Assembly: GCA_963763135.1 (NCBI GenBank)
Contig: CAVXNJ010000004.1
Coordinates: forward strand, 930,001-994,000
Reading direction: 5' to 3'
Origin: JANMZO01 sp963763135
Lineage (GTDB): Bacteria; Actinomycetota; Acidimicrobiia; Acidimicrobiales; JANYDT01
DNA length: 64,000 nucleotides
Translations under genes and position numbers: made by a program
Shown: one piece after another, positions 28,745 to 42,109 of the stretch
How positions within the stretch are numbered: position 1 is the first letter of the stretch
Layout of the letters: every line of letters starts with the position of its first letter
Notes under the pieces: generated by a model
Databases searched by the model: none
Seen by the model: the letters and a program-made list of their open reading frames with translations, nothing else
Told to the model about the DNA's origin: nothing

Positions 28745-29652
28745 CACTCAGACATTTTCTGGAAATCGACGATCTCACCGCCGAGGAAATCGCGGCCGTG
28801 CTCGACGCGTCGGAAAAGCCGGCGGAAGACGTCCTGCACAGGCGTGGGGTGGCGCTGATATTCGAAAAGCCCTCCCTTCGTACGCGAAACTCCTGCGAAA
28901 TGGCAGTCGTGGCGCTTGGTGGCCATCCAGCGCACATCACCAACAGCGAGATCGCCCTTGATCAGCGCGAGTCGGTTGAGGACGCAATCCGCACGTTGAA
29001 CGGCTACTACAGCGTGTTTGCCGCCCGGGTCTTCGAGCACTCGAAGCTTGAGCGTATGGCCAGCGTGGCTCAGCACCCGGTCATCAACCTGCTGTCCGAC
29101 GACGGACATCCGGTGCAGGCCCTCGCCGACCTTCTCACGATCCGACAGTCGCTGGGATCGCTCGAGGGCGTCACAATCGGATGGGTTGGCGACTTCTCCA
29201 ACGTGGCCCGATCGCTTGCGCTCGGGGCAGTGAGCCTGGGCGCTTCCTTTCGTTTCGCCGGTCCGACCGCCTATGCGCCGACGCCCGTCGACATCGACCG
29301 CGTCATGACTCGGGCCGTCAATGGGGCAACGATAAGTGTGCATACGAAGCCGTCCGATGCCGTGGCCGGAGCGAACGTAGTGACCACCGACGCCTGGTAT
29401 TCGATGGGGCAGGAGGACCAGAAGGAGATTCGTCGTCGAGCCATGGAAGGCTGCACGGTCGATTCGCGGATGATGTCCCTCGCCGCAACCAACGCCATCT
29501 TCCTTCATTGCCTTCCGGCACACCGAGGTGAAGAAGTTACGACCGAGGTCCTCGACAGTTCGCAAAGCCGAATCTGGCAACAGGCCCACAATCGGATGCA
29601 CACGTTCCGAGGACTGCTTCTCTGGCTCCACCATCAAGGCGCAATCTCATGA
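28741..29652 (+). CDS. argF: Ornithine carbamoyltransferase
   Basis: Makes citrulline from ornithine and carbamoyl phosphate. It has 303 residues; the carbamoyl-phosphate loop is FEKPSLRTRNS, the HPVINLLSDDGHPVQALADL stretch contains the HPxQ-type element, and the ornithine loop HCLPAHRGEEV closes the active site. The GTG start at 28741 is the only one that places the N-terminus correctly and overlaps the argD stop by four bases. Confidence 0.95.
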   Translation: MTLRHFLEIDDLTAEEIAAVLDASEKPAEDVLHRRGVALIFEKPSLRTRNSCEMAVVALGGHPAHITNSEIALDQRESVEDAIRTLNGYYSVFAARVFEHSKLERMASVAQHPVINLLSDDGHPVQALADLLTIRQSLGSLEGVTIGWVGDFSNVARSLALGAVSLGASFRFAGPTAYAPTPVDIDRVMTRAVNGATISVHTKPSDAVAGANVVTTDAWYSMGQEDQKEIRRRAMEGCTVDSRMMSLAATNAIFLHCLPAHRGEEVTTEVLDSSQSRIWQQAHNRMHTFRGLLLWLHHQGAIS

Positions 29653-30227
29653 CCACACCTAAAGTCCCCAAAGCCCGACAGGGACTGGTTGTGGCGAAGA
29701 AGACGCCAGTAGCGCCGTCGAAGCAGGACACGGAGCGAGAGCGCGCCGAGATGATCGGCGGGCGCCTGGCGAAGCCGCAGCGCCAGCATCGGATCGCCAA
29801 GATCCTGGAGCAGTTCGCAGTGGCCAATCAGCAGCAGTTGGTCGAGCATCTTGCGGCTGACGGAGTCCTGGCCACCCAGGCCACGGTAAGCCGCGATCTG
29901 GAAGACATGGGCGCAGTAAAGGTTCGGGTGCCGGGCGGTGAGCTGGTTTATGCGATACCCGAGTTGCCGAGCGATCAGGTCATGCCCGAAGACCACCTCA
30001 AGCGGGTATTCGGCGATTGGGTCGTTGACGTCGCGTCGTCGCTCAATCTGGTGATTCTGCGAACCCCGCCGGGGTCGGCGCACGTGGTGGCGAGCGCACT
30101 GGACCGGGCCGGCCTCGACGAGATCATAGGTACCGTGGCAGGCGACGACACGATTCTTGTCGTTTGCAACGAGCGTTACCCGGGTCGTGACATAGCGGAC
30201 CATATGAGGACCCTCGCCGGACTCTAA
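29649..30227 (+). CDS. argR: Arginine repressor ArgR
   Basis: Arginine-responsive hexameric repressor. After a basic, flexible N-terminal extension of about 40 residues, the winged helix reads KPQRQHRIAKILEQFAVANQ with LATQATVSRDLEDMGAVKVRV. The C-terminal oligomerisation/arginine domain ends in ILVVCNERYPGRDIADHMRT. At 192 residues it is longer than the usual 150-170 because of the extension. It overlaps argF by ATGA and probably acts at the ARG boxes before argC, so it represses its own operon. Confidence 0.95.
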   Translation: MTTPKVPKARQGLVVAKKTPVAPSKQDTERERAEMIGGRLAKPQRQHRIAKILEQFAVANQQQLVEHLAADGVLATQATVSRDLEDMGAVKVRVPGGELVYAIPELPSDQVMPEDHLKRVFGDWVVDVASSLNLVILRTPPGSAHVVASALDRAGLDEIIGTVAGDDTILVVCNERYPGRDIADHMRTLAGL

Positions 30228-30314
30228 GCGGTTGGAGCCGACGGCGGCCGGCGACCCAGTCGGAACTCCGCCGCTTGTCGCGCGGGCGGCCGAGCTCCGA
30301 CATTTGGGGCGGTG

Positions 30315-31652
30315 TTACTTCGTATCGCCTTCGTTCAGCTCAAGCAGGCCGAAGTCACCGCCCGACGACAGTGCGCCGGTCCGGAAGTAGACCTGAAGCT
30401 TTTGCCGGGAGTCGGTGATGTCGAGGTTGCGCATCGTGAGTTGTCCGATGCGGTCGAGAGGCCCGAACTCCCCCTTGCCGCTCTCCATCGACAACCGCTC
30501 GGGCTGATAGGTGAGGTTCGGGCTTTCGGTGTTGAGAATCGTGTAGTCGTCGCCCCGCCGAAGTTGGAGCGTAACGGACCCGGTGATGGCCGAGCCGACC
30601 CACTTCTGCAACGGTTCGCGCAACATGATCGCCTGAGGATCAAACCAGCGGCCCTCGTACATGAGGCGACCGAGGCGGCGTCCCATGGTGCGGTAATTGT
30701 CTTGGGTGCCTTCGTTGTGGATACCGCTGACAAGGCGTTCGTAGACGATGTGCAGAAGCGCCATCGCGGGGGCTTCGTAGATGCCGCGACTCTTGGCTTC
30801 GATGATGCGGTTCTCGATCTGATCGCTCATGCCCAGCCCGTGTCGGCCGCCGATGCGGTTCAGCTCGTGCACGAGCTCGACCTTGTCGGTGTAGGGCACC
30901 CCGTTGACTGACACAGGCCAACCCTCAACGAAGGCGATGGTCACCGTTTCGGGTGCAATCTCCACCGATGGATCGACGTGTTTGACACCCATGATCGGCG
31001 CAACGATGTCGATGCCGTTTTCGAGGAACTCGAGATCCTTCGCTTCGTGGGTGGCGCCCCAGATGTTCGCGTCGGTGGAATACGCCTTCTCGACCGAGTC
31101 ACGGTACGGAAGGTTGTTCGCCACCAGCCACTCGCTCATCTCCTTGCGTCCACCGAGTTCATCGACAAACGTCTGGTCGAGCCAGGGCTTGTAGATGCGC
31201 AAACTCGGATTGACGAGCAATCCGTAACGGTAGAACCGTTCGATGTCGTTGCCTTTGTACGTGGAGCCGTCGCCCCAGATGTCGACGCCGTCGGACTTCA
31301 TCGCCCGCACGAGAAGGGTGCCGGTTACCGCTCGACCAAGCGGTGTCGTGTTGAAGTACGTCTTGCCGGCCGTCGAGATGTGGAAGGCCCCGCACTGCAG
31401 TGCGACGAGGCCTTCGTGGACCAGTTCTTCTCGGCAATCGACGAGTCGGGCGATCTCGGCGCCGTAGAGCTTCGCTCGTTCCGGAACGTTGCTCAGATCG
31501 GGTTCGTCGGGCTGGCCGAGATCAGCGGTGTATGCGCACGGGATAGCTCCCTTTGAGCGCATCCACGCGACGGCGGCGGACGTATCGAGTCCTCCCGAGA
31601 ATGCGATTCCAATCCGCTCACCAGCGGGCAACGACATGAGCACCTTCGACAT
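30315..31652 (-). CDS. argG: Argininosuccinate synthase, E. coli-type long form
   Basis: Condenses citrulline and aspartate with ATP. The protein has 445 residues with the PP-loop IGIAFSGGLDTSAAVAWM and conserved FNTTPLGRAVTGT, DGSTYKGNDIERFYRYGLL, IGGRHGLGMSDQIENRIIEA and GQLTMRNLDITDSR. Length and these blocks match the E. coli group rather than the roughly 400-residue form usual in Actinobacteria. It is inverted relative to argCBDFR and divergent from argH, so it is not in the ArgR operon; no ARG box was visible in the 137-bp gap to argH. Confidence 0.95.
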   Translation of the reverse strand: MSKVLMSLPAGERIGIAFSGGLDTSAAVAWMRSKGAIPCAYTADLGQPDEPDLSNVPERAKLYGAEIARLVDCREELVHEGLVALQCGAFHISTAGKTYFNTTPLGRAVTGTLLVRAMKSDGVDIWGDGSTYKGNDIERFYRYGLLVNPSLRIYKPWLDQTFVDELGGRKEMSEWLVANNLPYRDSVEKAYSTDANIWGATHEAKDLEFLENGIDIVAPIMGVKHVDPSVEIAPETVTIAFVEGWPVSVNGVPYTDKVELVHELNRIGGRHGLGMSDQIENRIIEAKSRGIYEAPAMALLHIVYERLVSGIHNEGTQDNYRTMGRRLGRLMYEGRWFDPQAIMLREPLQKWVGSAITGSVTLQLRRGDDYTILNTESPNLTYQPERLSMESGKGEFGPLDRIGQLTMRNLDITDSRQKLQVYFRTGALSSGGDFGLLELNEGDTK

Positions 31653-31789
31653 GGTGCACGAAGTTACTCGCCCCCGGACCGCTCACTCGGCACCAGTTCA
31701 TGCCAACGCGAAATGAAGACGTTCGGACTTCTGCCACCGCGGCGAATGCCGCGCTCGGCTTGTGAGGTGCCGTCTACGCTGAAAGGCCT

Positions 31790-33199
31790 ATGACTGGCAA
31801 CGCAGGGTCACCATCGGGATCAACACTCTGGCACGGGCGCTTTGGCGACGGGCCGGCCGCCGAGTTGATGGCTTTCACGGAGAGTTTGAGCTTCGACCAG
31901 CGCATGTGGCTCGACGATCTCACCGGATCCCGCGCTCACGTCAGGGGCCTCCTTCATGCCGGGATCTTCTCGCCCGAAGAGGAATCGGCGGTTCTCGAGG
32001 CGTTGAATGCGATCGAGGTCGAACTCCGCGAGGGCACGTTCGCCTTCCACGAAAGTGACGAAGACATCCATACGGCGATCGAGCGAAGATTGACCGAGCT
32101 GGCCGGTTCGGCCGGGGGGCGCCTTCATACCGGTCGAAGCCGCAACGATCAGTGCGCCACGGATCTCCGGCTCTTTACCAAACGTGAGCTCATGGAACTC
32201 GCTCGTCGCATTCACGGGTTTCAGGAAGTTCTGCTTGAGCGGGCGATCGCTGCGGGCGACGCGTATCTTCCGGGCTACACGCATCTGCAGCGGGCCCAGC
32301 CCGTTCTGCTCACGCACCACCTGCTCGCTCACGCATGGGCGCTGAGCCGCGATGTCGACCGTCTTCTTGATGCCCGTCGTCGTGCCGACGTATCCCCGCT
32401 CGGAGCCGGCGCCTTGGCGGGATCGTCGCTTCCGCTCGACCCTGATCGCGTTGCCGCGGACCTCGGGTTCACCCACCGGTTCGAGAATTCTCTCGACGCC
32501 GTGAGCGACCGTGACTACGTGGCTGAAACGCTGTTCGCCATTTCGTTGATTGCCGTCCACCTCAGCCGGATGGGCGAAGAGATCGTGCTTTGGACGACTG
32601 AAGAATTCGGCTTCGCTCGGCTCTCCGATGCCTACGCCACCGGTTCATCGATGATGCCGCAGAAGAAGAATCCCGACATCGCCGAGCTGTCCCGAGGGAA
32701 AGCCGGTCGCATGATTGGCAACCTGACCGGCTTCCTGGCGACGCTGAAGAGTCTCCCGCTGTCGTACAACCGCGACCTTCAAGAAGACAAAGAACCGCTC
32801 TTCGACTCCCTGACCCAGGTCACTCGAGCTGTGTCGGCGCTCAGCGGCTTGTACGCCACGATCTCGTTCGATACCGCAGCAATGCAACGGGCCGCCGACA
32901 CGCCATTCGTAGCGGCAACCGATCTGGCCGAACTGCTGGTGGAGCGGGGCATGCCGTTCCGTGAGGCTCACGCAGTGGTCGGTTCGCTTGTTCGAAACGC
33001 GATTGACCGCCATGTCGATTTCGCCGAGTTGGTCGAGAACCACCCGGCGCTCGGGCCTACGGCCCTGAATCTGCTCGAACCCGGGGTGTCGGTTTCGCGG
33101 CGCACGACGCCAGGTGGTGCCGGGCCGAAGCCGGTGGCCGTCCAGATGGAGCGTTTCCAGGCTGCGTTCTCCCGCCAAGCGGCGCGTCTCGACCTGTAA
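31790..33199 (+). CDS. argH: Argininosuccinate lyase
   Basis: Last step of arginine biosynthesis, cleaving argininosuccinate to arginine and fumarate. The 469-residue fumarase/aspartase superfamily member shows LHTGRSRNDQCATDLRLF, PGYTHLQRAQPV and the superfamily signature GSSMMPQKKNPDIAEL with the catalytic serine. The ATG at 31790 is the first in frame. It is divergent from argG, and the mpg gene follows after 16 nt. Confidence 0.96.
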   Translation: MTGNAGSPSGSTLWHGRFGDGPAAELMAFTESLSFDQRMWLDDLTGSRAHVRGLLHAGIFSPEEESAVLEALNAIEVELREGTFAFHESDEDIHTAIERRLTELAGSAGGRLHTGRSRNDQCATDLRLFTKRELMELARRIHGFQEVLLERAIAAGDAYLPGYTHLQRAQPVLLTHHLLAHAWALSRDVDRLLDARRRADVSPLGAGALAGSSLPLDPDRVAADLGFTHRFENSLDAVSDRDYVAETLFAISLIAVHLSRMGEEIVLWTTEEFGFARLSDAYATGSSMMPQKKNPDIAELSRGKAGRMIGNLTGFLATLKSLPLSYNRDLQEDKEPLFDSLTQVTRAVSALSGLYATISFDTAAMQRAADTPFVAATDLAELLVERGMPFREAHAVVGSLVRNAIDRHVDFAELVENHPALGPTALNLLEPGVSVSRRTTPGGAGPKPVAVQMERFQAAFSRQAARLDL

Positions 33200-33215
33200 A
33201 ACCGGGCTTCCTGAC

Positions 33216-33770
33216 GTGGCAGTCAAGGCTTCACGTCTGAAGCGCTCGTTCTATGAGCGAAGCGCGGTCGACGTCGCCCCGGACCTCCTCGGGTGCATCC
33301 TTCAGGTGGGTGACCTTCTGGTGCGTTTGACCGAGACCGAGGCATATCTGGCAGACGACGAGGCATCCCACTCGTTTCGCGGCCCCACGAAGCGCAACGA
33401 AGTCATGTTCGGCTCAGCCGGCCACGCTTACGTCTATTTCATCTACGGGATGTACTGGTGCCTCAACGTGGTCACCGGTCACCCGGGCGACGGCCAAGCG
33501 GTGTTGCTACGAGGCGGGACTGCAATCGCCGGCCTGGAAGAGATGCGGCGGAATCGCCCAAAGTGCCGCGTCGACGCCCATCTCGCTGATGGCCCCGGGA
33601 AACTGGCGATTGCCCTTGGAATCAACGGCTCGCACAACGGACTTGACCTGTGTTCCAACGATGGCTTTTGCCTACGCAGCGACGGTTTTATCGCCCAGTC
33701 GATCGAGGCGGGGCCGAGAGTCGGCATCTCGAAGAACGTCGCCATACCCTGGCGATTTCGGCTTCCCTAG
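33216..33770 (+). CDS. mpg: 3-methyladenine DNA glycosylase (AAG/MPG family)
   Basis: Base-excision repair glycosylase for alkylated purines. The 184-residue protein has the AAG fold signatures LLGCILQVGDLLVRLTETEAYL, the TKRNEVMFGSAGHAYVYFIYGM block and CLNVVTG, with LADGPGKLAIALGI near the C-terminus. The glutamate in TETEAY corresponds to the catalytic acid. The GTG start at 33216 avoids overlap with argH. It probably shares the argH transcript. Confidence 0.92.
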   Translation: MAVKASRLKRSFYERSAVDVAPDLLGCILQVGDLLVRLTETEAYLADDEASHSFRGPTKRNEVMFGSAGHAYVYFIYGMYWCLNVVTGHPGDGQAVLLRGGTAIAGLEEMRRNRPKCRVDAHLADGPGKLAIALGINGSHNGLDLCSNDGFCLRSDGFIAQSIEAGPRVGISKNVAIPWRFRLP

Positions 33771-33869
33771 GGCCTCCGACGTTCGCGGGCGGCTCTTCCG
33801 AGACACCGCGCGTGGGTGAAGTGAACGGCGTGCGGTTGCGAGAGGCCTGCTTTTCGGTAGGGTACGTGG

Positions 33870-34988
33870 ATGACCAAAACCCGGTCCTCCCGACTGTTCA
33901 CTTCCCTCGCCGTCGTTACCGCAAGCGCCTGTCTCCTTACGGTGACCGCCCAAGCCAAGACGACCACTACCAAAAAGGCGTCCTCGTCCACGACGACGGT
34001 CGCCAAGAAGTCGTCAGCCACCACGACGACCGCTTCATCCAAAAAGTCCACGACCACGACAAAAGCCGAGTCCAGCGCCGGCAACGCGACCACCACGGTT
34101 GCCATAACAGCACCTAAATCAGACGCGTCCACGACCACCAAGAAGGGCTCCACGAGCGCTTCAACTACCGCAGCGGTGGTAGCCAAAGGCGGGCCGGTGT
34201 TCATCCCCGGTGCCGGTCGTGTTCTCGATCTCGACGCCAACCAGGTCGCGAAACTCGCCGCCGGCGGCAAGGTCGAGGCCGACGTTCGTGGCGCTAGCGG
34301 GTTGGCCGCGTCGGGGACCGGTTCGGTTATCGTCGATGTGACCGTGAGCAATCCCACAACGGTCGGTAAGGTCACCCTTACCCCGGTGGCACCGGATTTC
34401 GCACGAACCGTCGTGGCTGCCAACTTGGCGTTTCAAGCCGGCTCGACCACCGTCACCCGCGTGGCCGTGCCTGTGGGCTTTGGCGGCAAGGTCCGCGTTT
34501 CAACCACGGCCGGCCCCAGCGGGCTCACGATTGCCGTTGTGGGATGGGTAGTGACGGCGCCGGCCGGTGTGACAGAGCCTTCGGCGATCGCTCTCGAATC
34601 ATGCCGACTGCTCGACACCTCCACCGGTGCTGGTGGGTTGTCGGGTGAGGTCACGCCGGCCAAACCCTTCGACATCCCCGCCGTGGGTGTGGCGAAAGTG
34701 CCGCCGGCGCTCGGCGGCACACAGGTTCCCACCGGCGTGATCCTCAATATCACGGCGAGCGCGGCGTCGGGTCCGCTTGACGTAACAGTGGTGCCGACCG
34801 GAAGCCAGAGCCCGGCGTTAGTGCTGAACATGGCGCCCGCACAGGTCACGTCGGGTCACGTGGTGATTCCCGTGGGTGCTGATGCCCGAGCCGCCTTCTA
34901 CGTGAGCCAGAACGGCGTTCAACTGGCTGTAGACGTTGTCGGCTGGATCGATCGAGACGGCGTAGCCAAATCCGGCGGACCCTGCTGA
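33870..34988 (+). CDS. Secreted protein with Thr/Ser/Lys-rich linker and two beta repeats
   Basis: 372 residues starting with a Sec signal peptide (basic MTKTRSSR, hydrophobic LAVVTASACLLTV, cleavage near AQAK). Residues 30-105 are almost wholly Thr, Ser, Lys and Ala, a typical wall-spanning linker. Two related beta domains follow: one from GGPVFIPGAGRVLDLD to LTIAVVGWVV, and one from CRLLDTSTGAGG to LAVDVVGWID. The repeat end pattern VxxDVVGW occurs in many actinobacterial exported proteins. No catalytic motif is seen; a surface or adhesive role is an inference. A perfect hairpin terminates it. Confidence 0.75.
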   Translation: MTKTRSSRLFTSLAVVTASACLLTVTAQAKTTTTKKASSSTTTVAKKSSATTTTASSKKSTTTTKAESSAGNATTTVAITAPKSDASTTTKKGSTSASTTAAVVAKGGPVFIPGAGRVLDLDANQVAKLAAGGKVEADVRGASGLAASGTGSVIVDVTVSNPTTVGKVTLTPVAPDFARTVVAANLAFQAGSTTVTRVAVPVGFGGKVRVSTTAGPSGLTIAVVGWVVTAPAGVTEPSAIALESCRLLDTSTGAGGLSGEVTPAKPFDIPAVGVAKVPPALGGTQVPTGVILNITASAASGPLDVTVVPTGSQSPALVLNMAPAQVTSGHVVIPVGADARAAFYVSQNGVQLAVDVVGWIDRDGVAKSGGPC

Positions 34989-35037
34989 CGCTCACAAACG
35001 GTCGGTCAAACCCGACCAACTATTACGTCATTCGCGT

Positions 35038-35066
35038 GTGTATCCGGCCCCAGAGGCCGGATACAC
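35038..35066. terminator. Bidirectional terminator hairpin
   Basis: GTGTATCCGGCC (35038-35049) pairs over 12 bp with GGCCGGATACAC (35055-35066) around a 5-nt loop. It lies between the convergent secreted-protein gene and tyrS. The U-tract is weak on both sides, as is usual in high-GC Actinobacteria. Confidence 0.75.
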
Positions 35067-35106
35067 GTCGTTTGAGCCTTGATCGTGATGTAGGACCGGT
35101 TACGGT

Positions 35107-36381
35107 CTATTCCCAGCGGGTGATGTGCCAGTTCTTCTTTCCACGGCGTAAGGCCACCGTGGATCCAAACAGAAGATCCGTGGTCTGGAGCAGTTGATCC
35201 GGCGACGCCTTCGTTCCGTTGATCAACACCGACCCGGCCCCAATGAACTCGCGGGCTTCGCGCTTTGATGACGCCAGTTTCGTGGCCACAAGAAGCTCAA
35301 TGAGATCGGCCCCAGCGTTCAGCGATTCGAGTTGATGCGTGCTGGACGGCACGTTGGCAAACACTTCGTTCAGCGTGACCTGATCAAGCCCGGCAATATC
35401 TCCGCTGAAGAGTGCTTTGCCGGCCTTCTCCGCATTCTCGCTGGCCGACGCTCCGTGGAGCATGGACGTGACCGCGTTGGCGAGCGTACGCTGCGCCACA
35501 CGGCCCCCCGGATTGGAGGAGAGTTCGGCACCGAGTTCATCGACCTCCGTCCGCGAAAGAAACGTGAACCTTTTCAGGTAGCCGACGACGTCGGCATCGT
35601 CGGTATTGAGCCAAAACTGGTGAAACGCATAGGGCGACGTACGGTCTGCCGTTAACCAGATTGCTCCGGATTCGCTCTTACCGAACTTTGAGCCGTCAGC
35701 CTTCACAACGAGCGGGCCAGTCAGGGCAAAGGCTTCAGCGCCGTGAATGCGACGAATAAGGTCCACACCCGAAACGATGTTGCCCCATTGATCTGATCCG
35801 CCCATTTGCAGGGTGACCCCATGCTCGCGGTACAAGTGCTGAAAGTCGTAGGACTGCAGAAGCATGTAGCTGAACTCGGTATACGAGATGCCATCACCTT
35901 CGAGGCGGTTGCGCACGCTGTCGCGTTTGATCATCTCGTTGACGCTGAAGTGCTTGCCGATGTCTCGTAGGACGGTGATGTACGAGAGTCCCTCGAGCCA
36001 GTCAGCGTTGTTGAGCACCTGAGCACCCGGCAGGAGCGCCGAGTAGATCCGCTTCTGCGATTCGACGTTGGAACGGACGTTGTCGGTGGAAAGCAGGGGA
36101 CGTTCGGCCGATTTCCCTCCCGGATCACCGATGAGCCCGGTGCCTCCGCCAGCCAGCACCACCGGCTCATGCCCGGCCCGCTGGAAGTGCGCCAAAAGCA
36201 TGAGGGTGGCAAGATTGCCGATGGTCAGGCTGTCGGCAGTGGGATCCAATCCGATGTACGCACGTCGTGGGTTTTCTGCGAGGTGCTTACGCAAACCCTC
36301 GAGATCACTCGCCTGGTGAAACATGCCGCGCCACTGAAGTTCGTCGATGAAGTCGTTCACGGAGTCGATCGTAGTTTCCAA
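35107..36381 (-). CDS. tyrS: Tyrosyl-tRNA synthetase
   Basis: Class I synthetase charging tRNA(Tyr). 424 residues with AYIGLDPTADSLTIGNL (HIGH-equivalent), the tyrosine-binding MLLQSYDFQHLY and QMGGSDQWGNI, and KFGKS in place of KMSKS. A C-terminal S4-like domain (LVATKLASSKREAREFIGAG) binds the tRNA. It is divergent from the rRNA operon; its ATG at 36381 lies only 11 bp from the rRNA promoter -35 box, so the two transcription units share regulatory DNA. Confidence 0.95.
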   Translation of the reverse strand: METTIDSVNDFIDELQWRGMFHQASDLEGLRKHLAENPRRAYIGLDPTADSLTIGNLATLMLLAHFQRAGHEPVVLAGGGTGLIGDPGGKSAERPLLSTDNVRSNVESQKRIYSALLPGAQVLNNADWLEGLSYITVLRDIGKHFSVNEMIKRDSVRNRLEGDGISYTEFSYMLLQSYDFQHLYREHGVTLQMGGSDQWGNIVSGVDLIRRIHGAEAFALTGPLVVKADGSKFGKSESGAIWLTADRTSPYAFHQFWLNTDDADVVGYLKRFTFLSRTEVDELGAELSSNPGGRVAQRTLANAVTSMLHGASASENAEKAGKALFSGDIAGLDQVTLNEVFANVPSSTHQLESLNAGADLIELLVATKLASSKREAREFIGAGSVLINGTKASPDQLLQTTDLLFGSTVALRRGKKNWHITRWE

Positions 36382-36391
36382 AAGAAATTGC

Positions 36392-36420
36392 TTGACACTT
36401 TTTAGCGAGTTCGATTAACG
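36392..36420 (+). promoter_or_regulatory. rRNA operon promoter
   Basis: A consensus TTGACA (36392-36397) is followed after 17 bp by TTAACG (36415-36420). It is the best sigma-70-type match in the tyrS-16S gap and lies about 310 bp before mature 16S, a normal distance. The region from here to the 16S start contains no gene, only the leader elements listed separately. Confidence 0.7.
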
Positions 36421-36534
36421 TTCTCCCTCGCCCCGCACGGCCCAACCCAACGAAGTCCGCTCAGCGGAACTCGACCAGAGGTTGCAGCTGATGCACACGG
36501 CGGTTCCACTAAGTCGAAAGACTTATGAACTAGT

Positions 36535-36547
36535 TGTTCTTTGAAAA
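36535..36547 (+). promoter_or_regulatory. boxA antitermination element before 16S
   Basis: TGTTCTTTGAAAA (36535-36547) matches the rRNA boxA bound by NusB-S10, which keeps polymerase from terminating in untranslated rRNA. A near copy occurs before 23S. Confidence 0.7.
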
Positions 36548-36565
36548 CGGAATAGAGGAAGCCAA

Positions 36566-36574
36566 GAGCTAGTG
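36566..36574 (+). other. Pre-16S processing stem, 5-prime strand
   Basis: GAGCTAGTG (36566-36574) is complementary to CACTAGCTC (38325-38333) beyond the 3-prime end of 16S. The pair brackets the mature 16S and is the likely RNase III processing stem. A separate small hairpin (ATGTCC at 36708-36713 with GGACAT at 36722-36727) lies just before the mature 5-prime end. Confidence 0.5.
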
Positions 36575-36732
36575 CGAGTGCATCGTTATGGTGTGCTCAA
36601 TCTAAGTTGTACAAAAGTAGTAACGCTTAACAAATGGACAATAGTGTCTGTTTCTGAGTGTCAGCAGGTTATTCATTCAGGTGGATAGCCGGCTCTTTTG
36701 ATGGTCTATGTCCGCTTTTGTGGACATTGGTT

Positions 36733-38264
<1,532 letters not shown>

Positions 38265-38432
38265 AGTAGCCAATCGCTTTAACATGCCGTTGTGGTGTGT
38301 TGGTGGTTTGGTCTTCTGGTTGATCACTAGCTCATATGTTTCCGTTGTCTTCTGGTTGTAGGTTTTGCCTCCTGGTTGATGGTGTGAATGTTTCGGTCCT
38401 CTATTTCGTTTTGAAGGAACAACAGCACATGG

Positions 38433-38466
38433 CCCGGCCTTTTAGGTCGGGTTTTGTTGTTTCTTT
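38433..38466 (+). terminator. Terminator-like hairpin inside the 16S-23S spacer
   Basis: CCCGGCCT (38433-38440) pairs with AGGTCGGG (38444-38451) through one G-U pair and a 3-nt loop, followed by TTTTGTTGTTTCTTT. This is a textbook intrinsic terminator shape between 16S and 23S, which must be read through for 23S and 5S. The spacer (38259-38549) holds no tRNA gene; it also has three imperfect tcttctggttg repeats near 38312, 38350 and 38369. Confidence 0.5.
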
Positions 38467-38506
38467 CTGCGATTTTTCGACCCTTTTAAGGGTTGTTGGT
38501 TGTGTG

Positions 38507-38518
38507 TGTTCTTTGACA
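38507..38518 (+). promoter_or_regulatory. Second boxA before 23S
   Basis: TGTTCTTTGACA closely repeats the boxA upstream of 16S and immediately precedes the 23S processing stem. A second boxA would reload the antitermination complex before 23S and after the terminator-like hairpin. Confidence 0.6.
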
Positions 38519-38519
38519 G

Positions 38520-38540
38520 TTTAATAGCGAGCACGAGCAT
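38520..38540 (+). other. Pre-23S processing stem, 5-prime strand
   Basis: The 21 bases here pair with 41614-41634 past the 3-prime end of 23S: the first 15 (TTTAATAGCGAGCAC) are perfectly complementary, and the next six continue with one G-U pair. This long helix closes the 23S loop and is the expected RNase III substrate. Confidence 0.75.
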
Positions 38541-38549
38541 CTTTGATAT

Positions 38550-41609
<3,060 letters not shown>

Positions 41610-41698
41610 ATTTATGCTTGTGCTCGCTATTAAACCGTTACAGGACACACATGTAGGTTTAGTTTCACAGATTCGTTATCCGACCGGATACAACAGTT

Positions 41699-41815
<117 letters not shown>

Positions 41816-41825
41816 TACGCAAACA

Positions 41826-41858
41826 GAAGCCCCGCGCCCCACCAGGCAGCGGGGCTTC
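41826..41858 (+). terminator. rRNA operon terminator
   Basis: GAAGCCCCGC (41826-41835) pairs perfectly with GCGGGGCTTC (41849-41858) just after 5S. From 41859 to 42109 I see no further gene or clear signal. Confidence 0.8.
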
Positions 41859-42109
41859 AACCATTCCAGGCATATTCGATTTGTTCTAGTGGTTTGCCGC
41901 AACTCGAAATGCGTTTCGCCGCTCTCGCTATTTTGTAGATACTTACGAGTCCTATTCCTTGTTTGCGTGCAGACACATCGTGCGTCGATTTGGGATTAGC
42001 TCGGATTTTCAACCCGACGCTCCGGCGGGCGAGGGGTATCAGTGGGTGACAAAGGAGCACGTGGGCTGTCCGGCTTCGACGAAGAAGCCGAGTATCCTTC
42101 TATCCCCTT

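Noticed and set aside
31653..31789. ARG box between argG and argH
   Set aside because: TTCAT and ATGAA occur as an inverted pair but 11 nt apart, not 4, and no palindrome like the one before argC is present.
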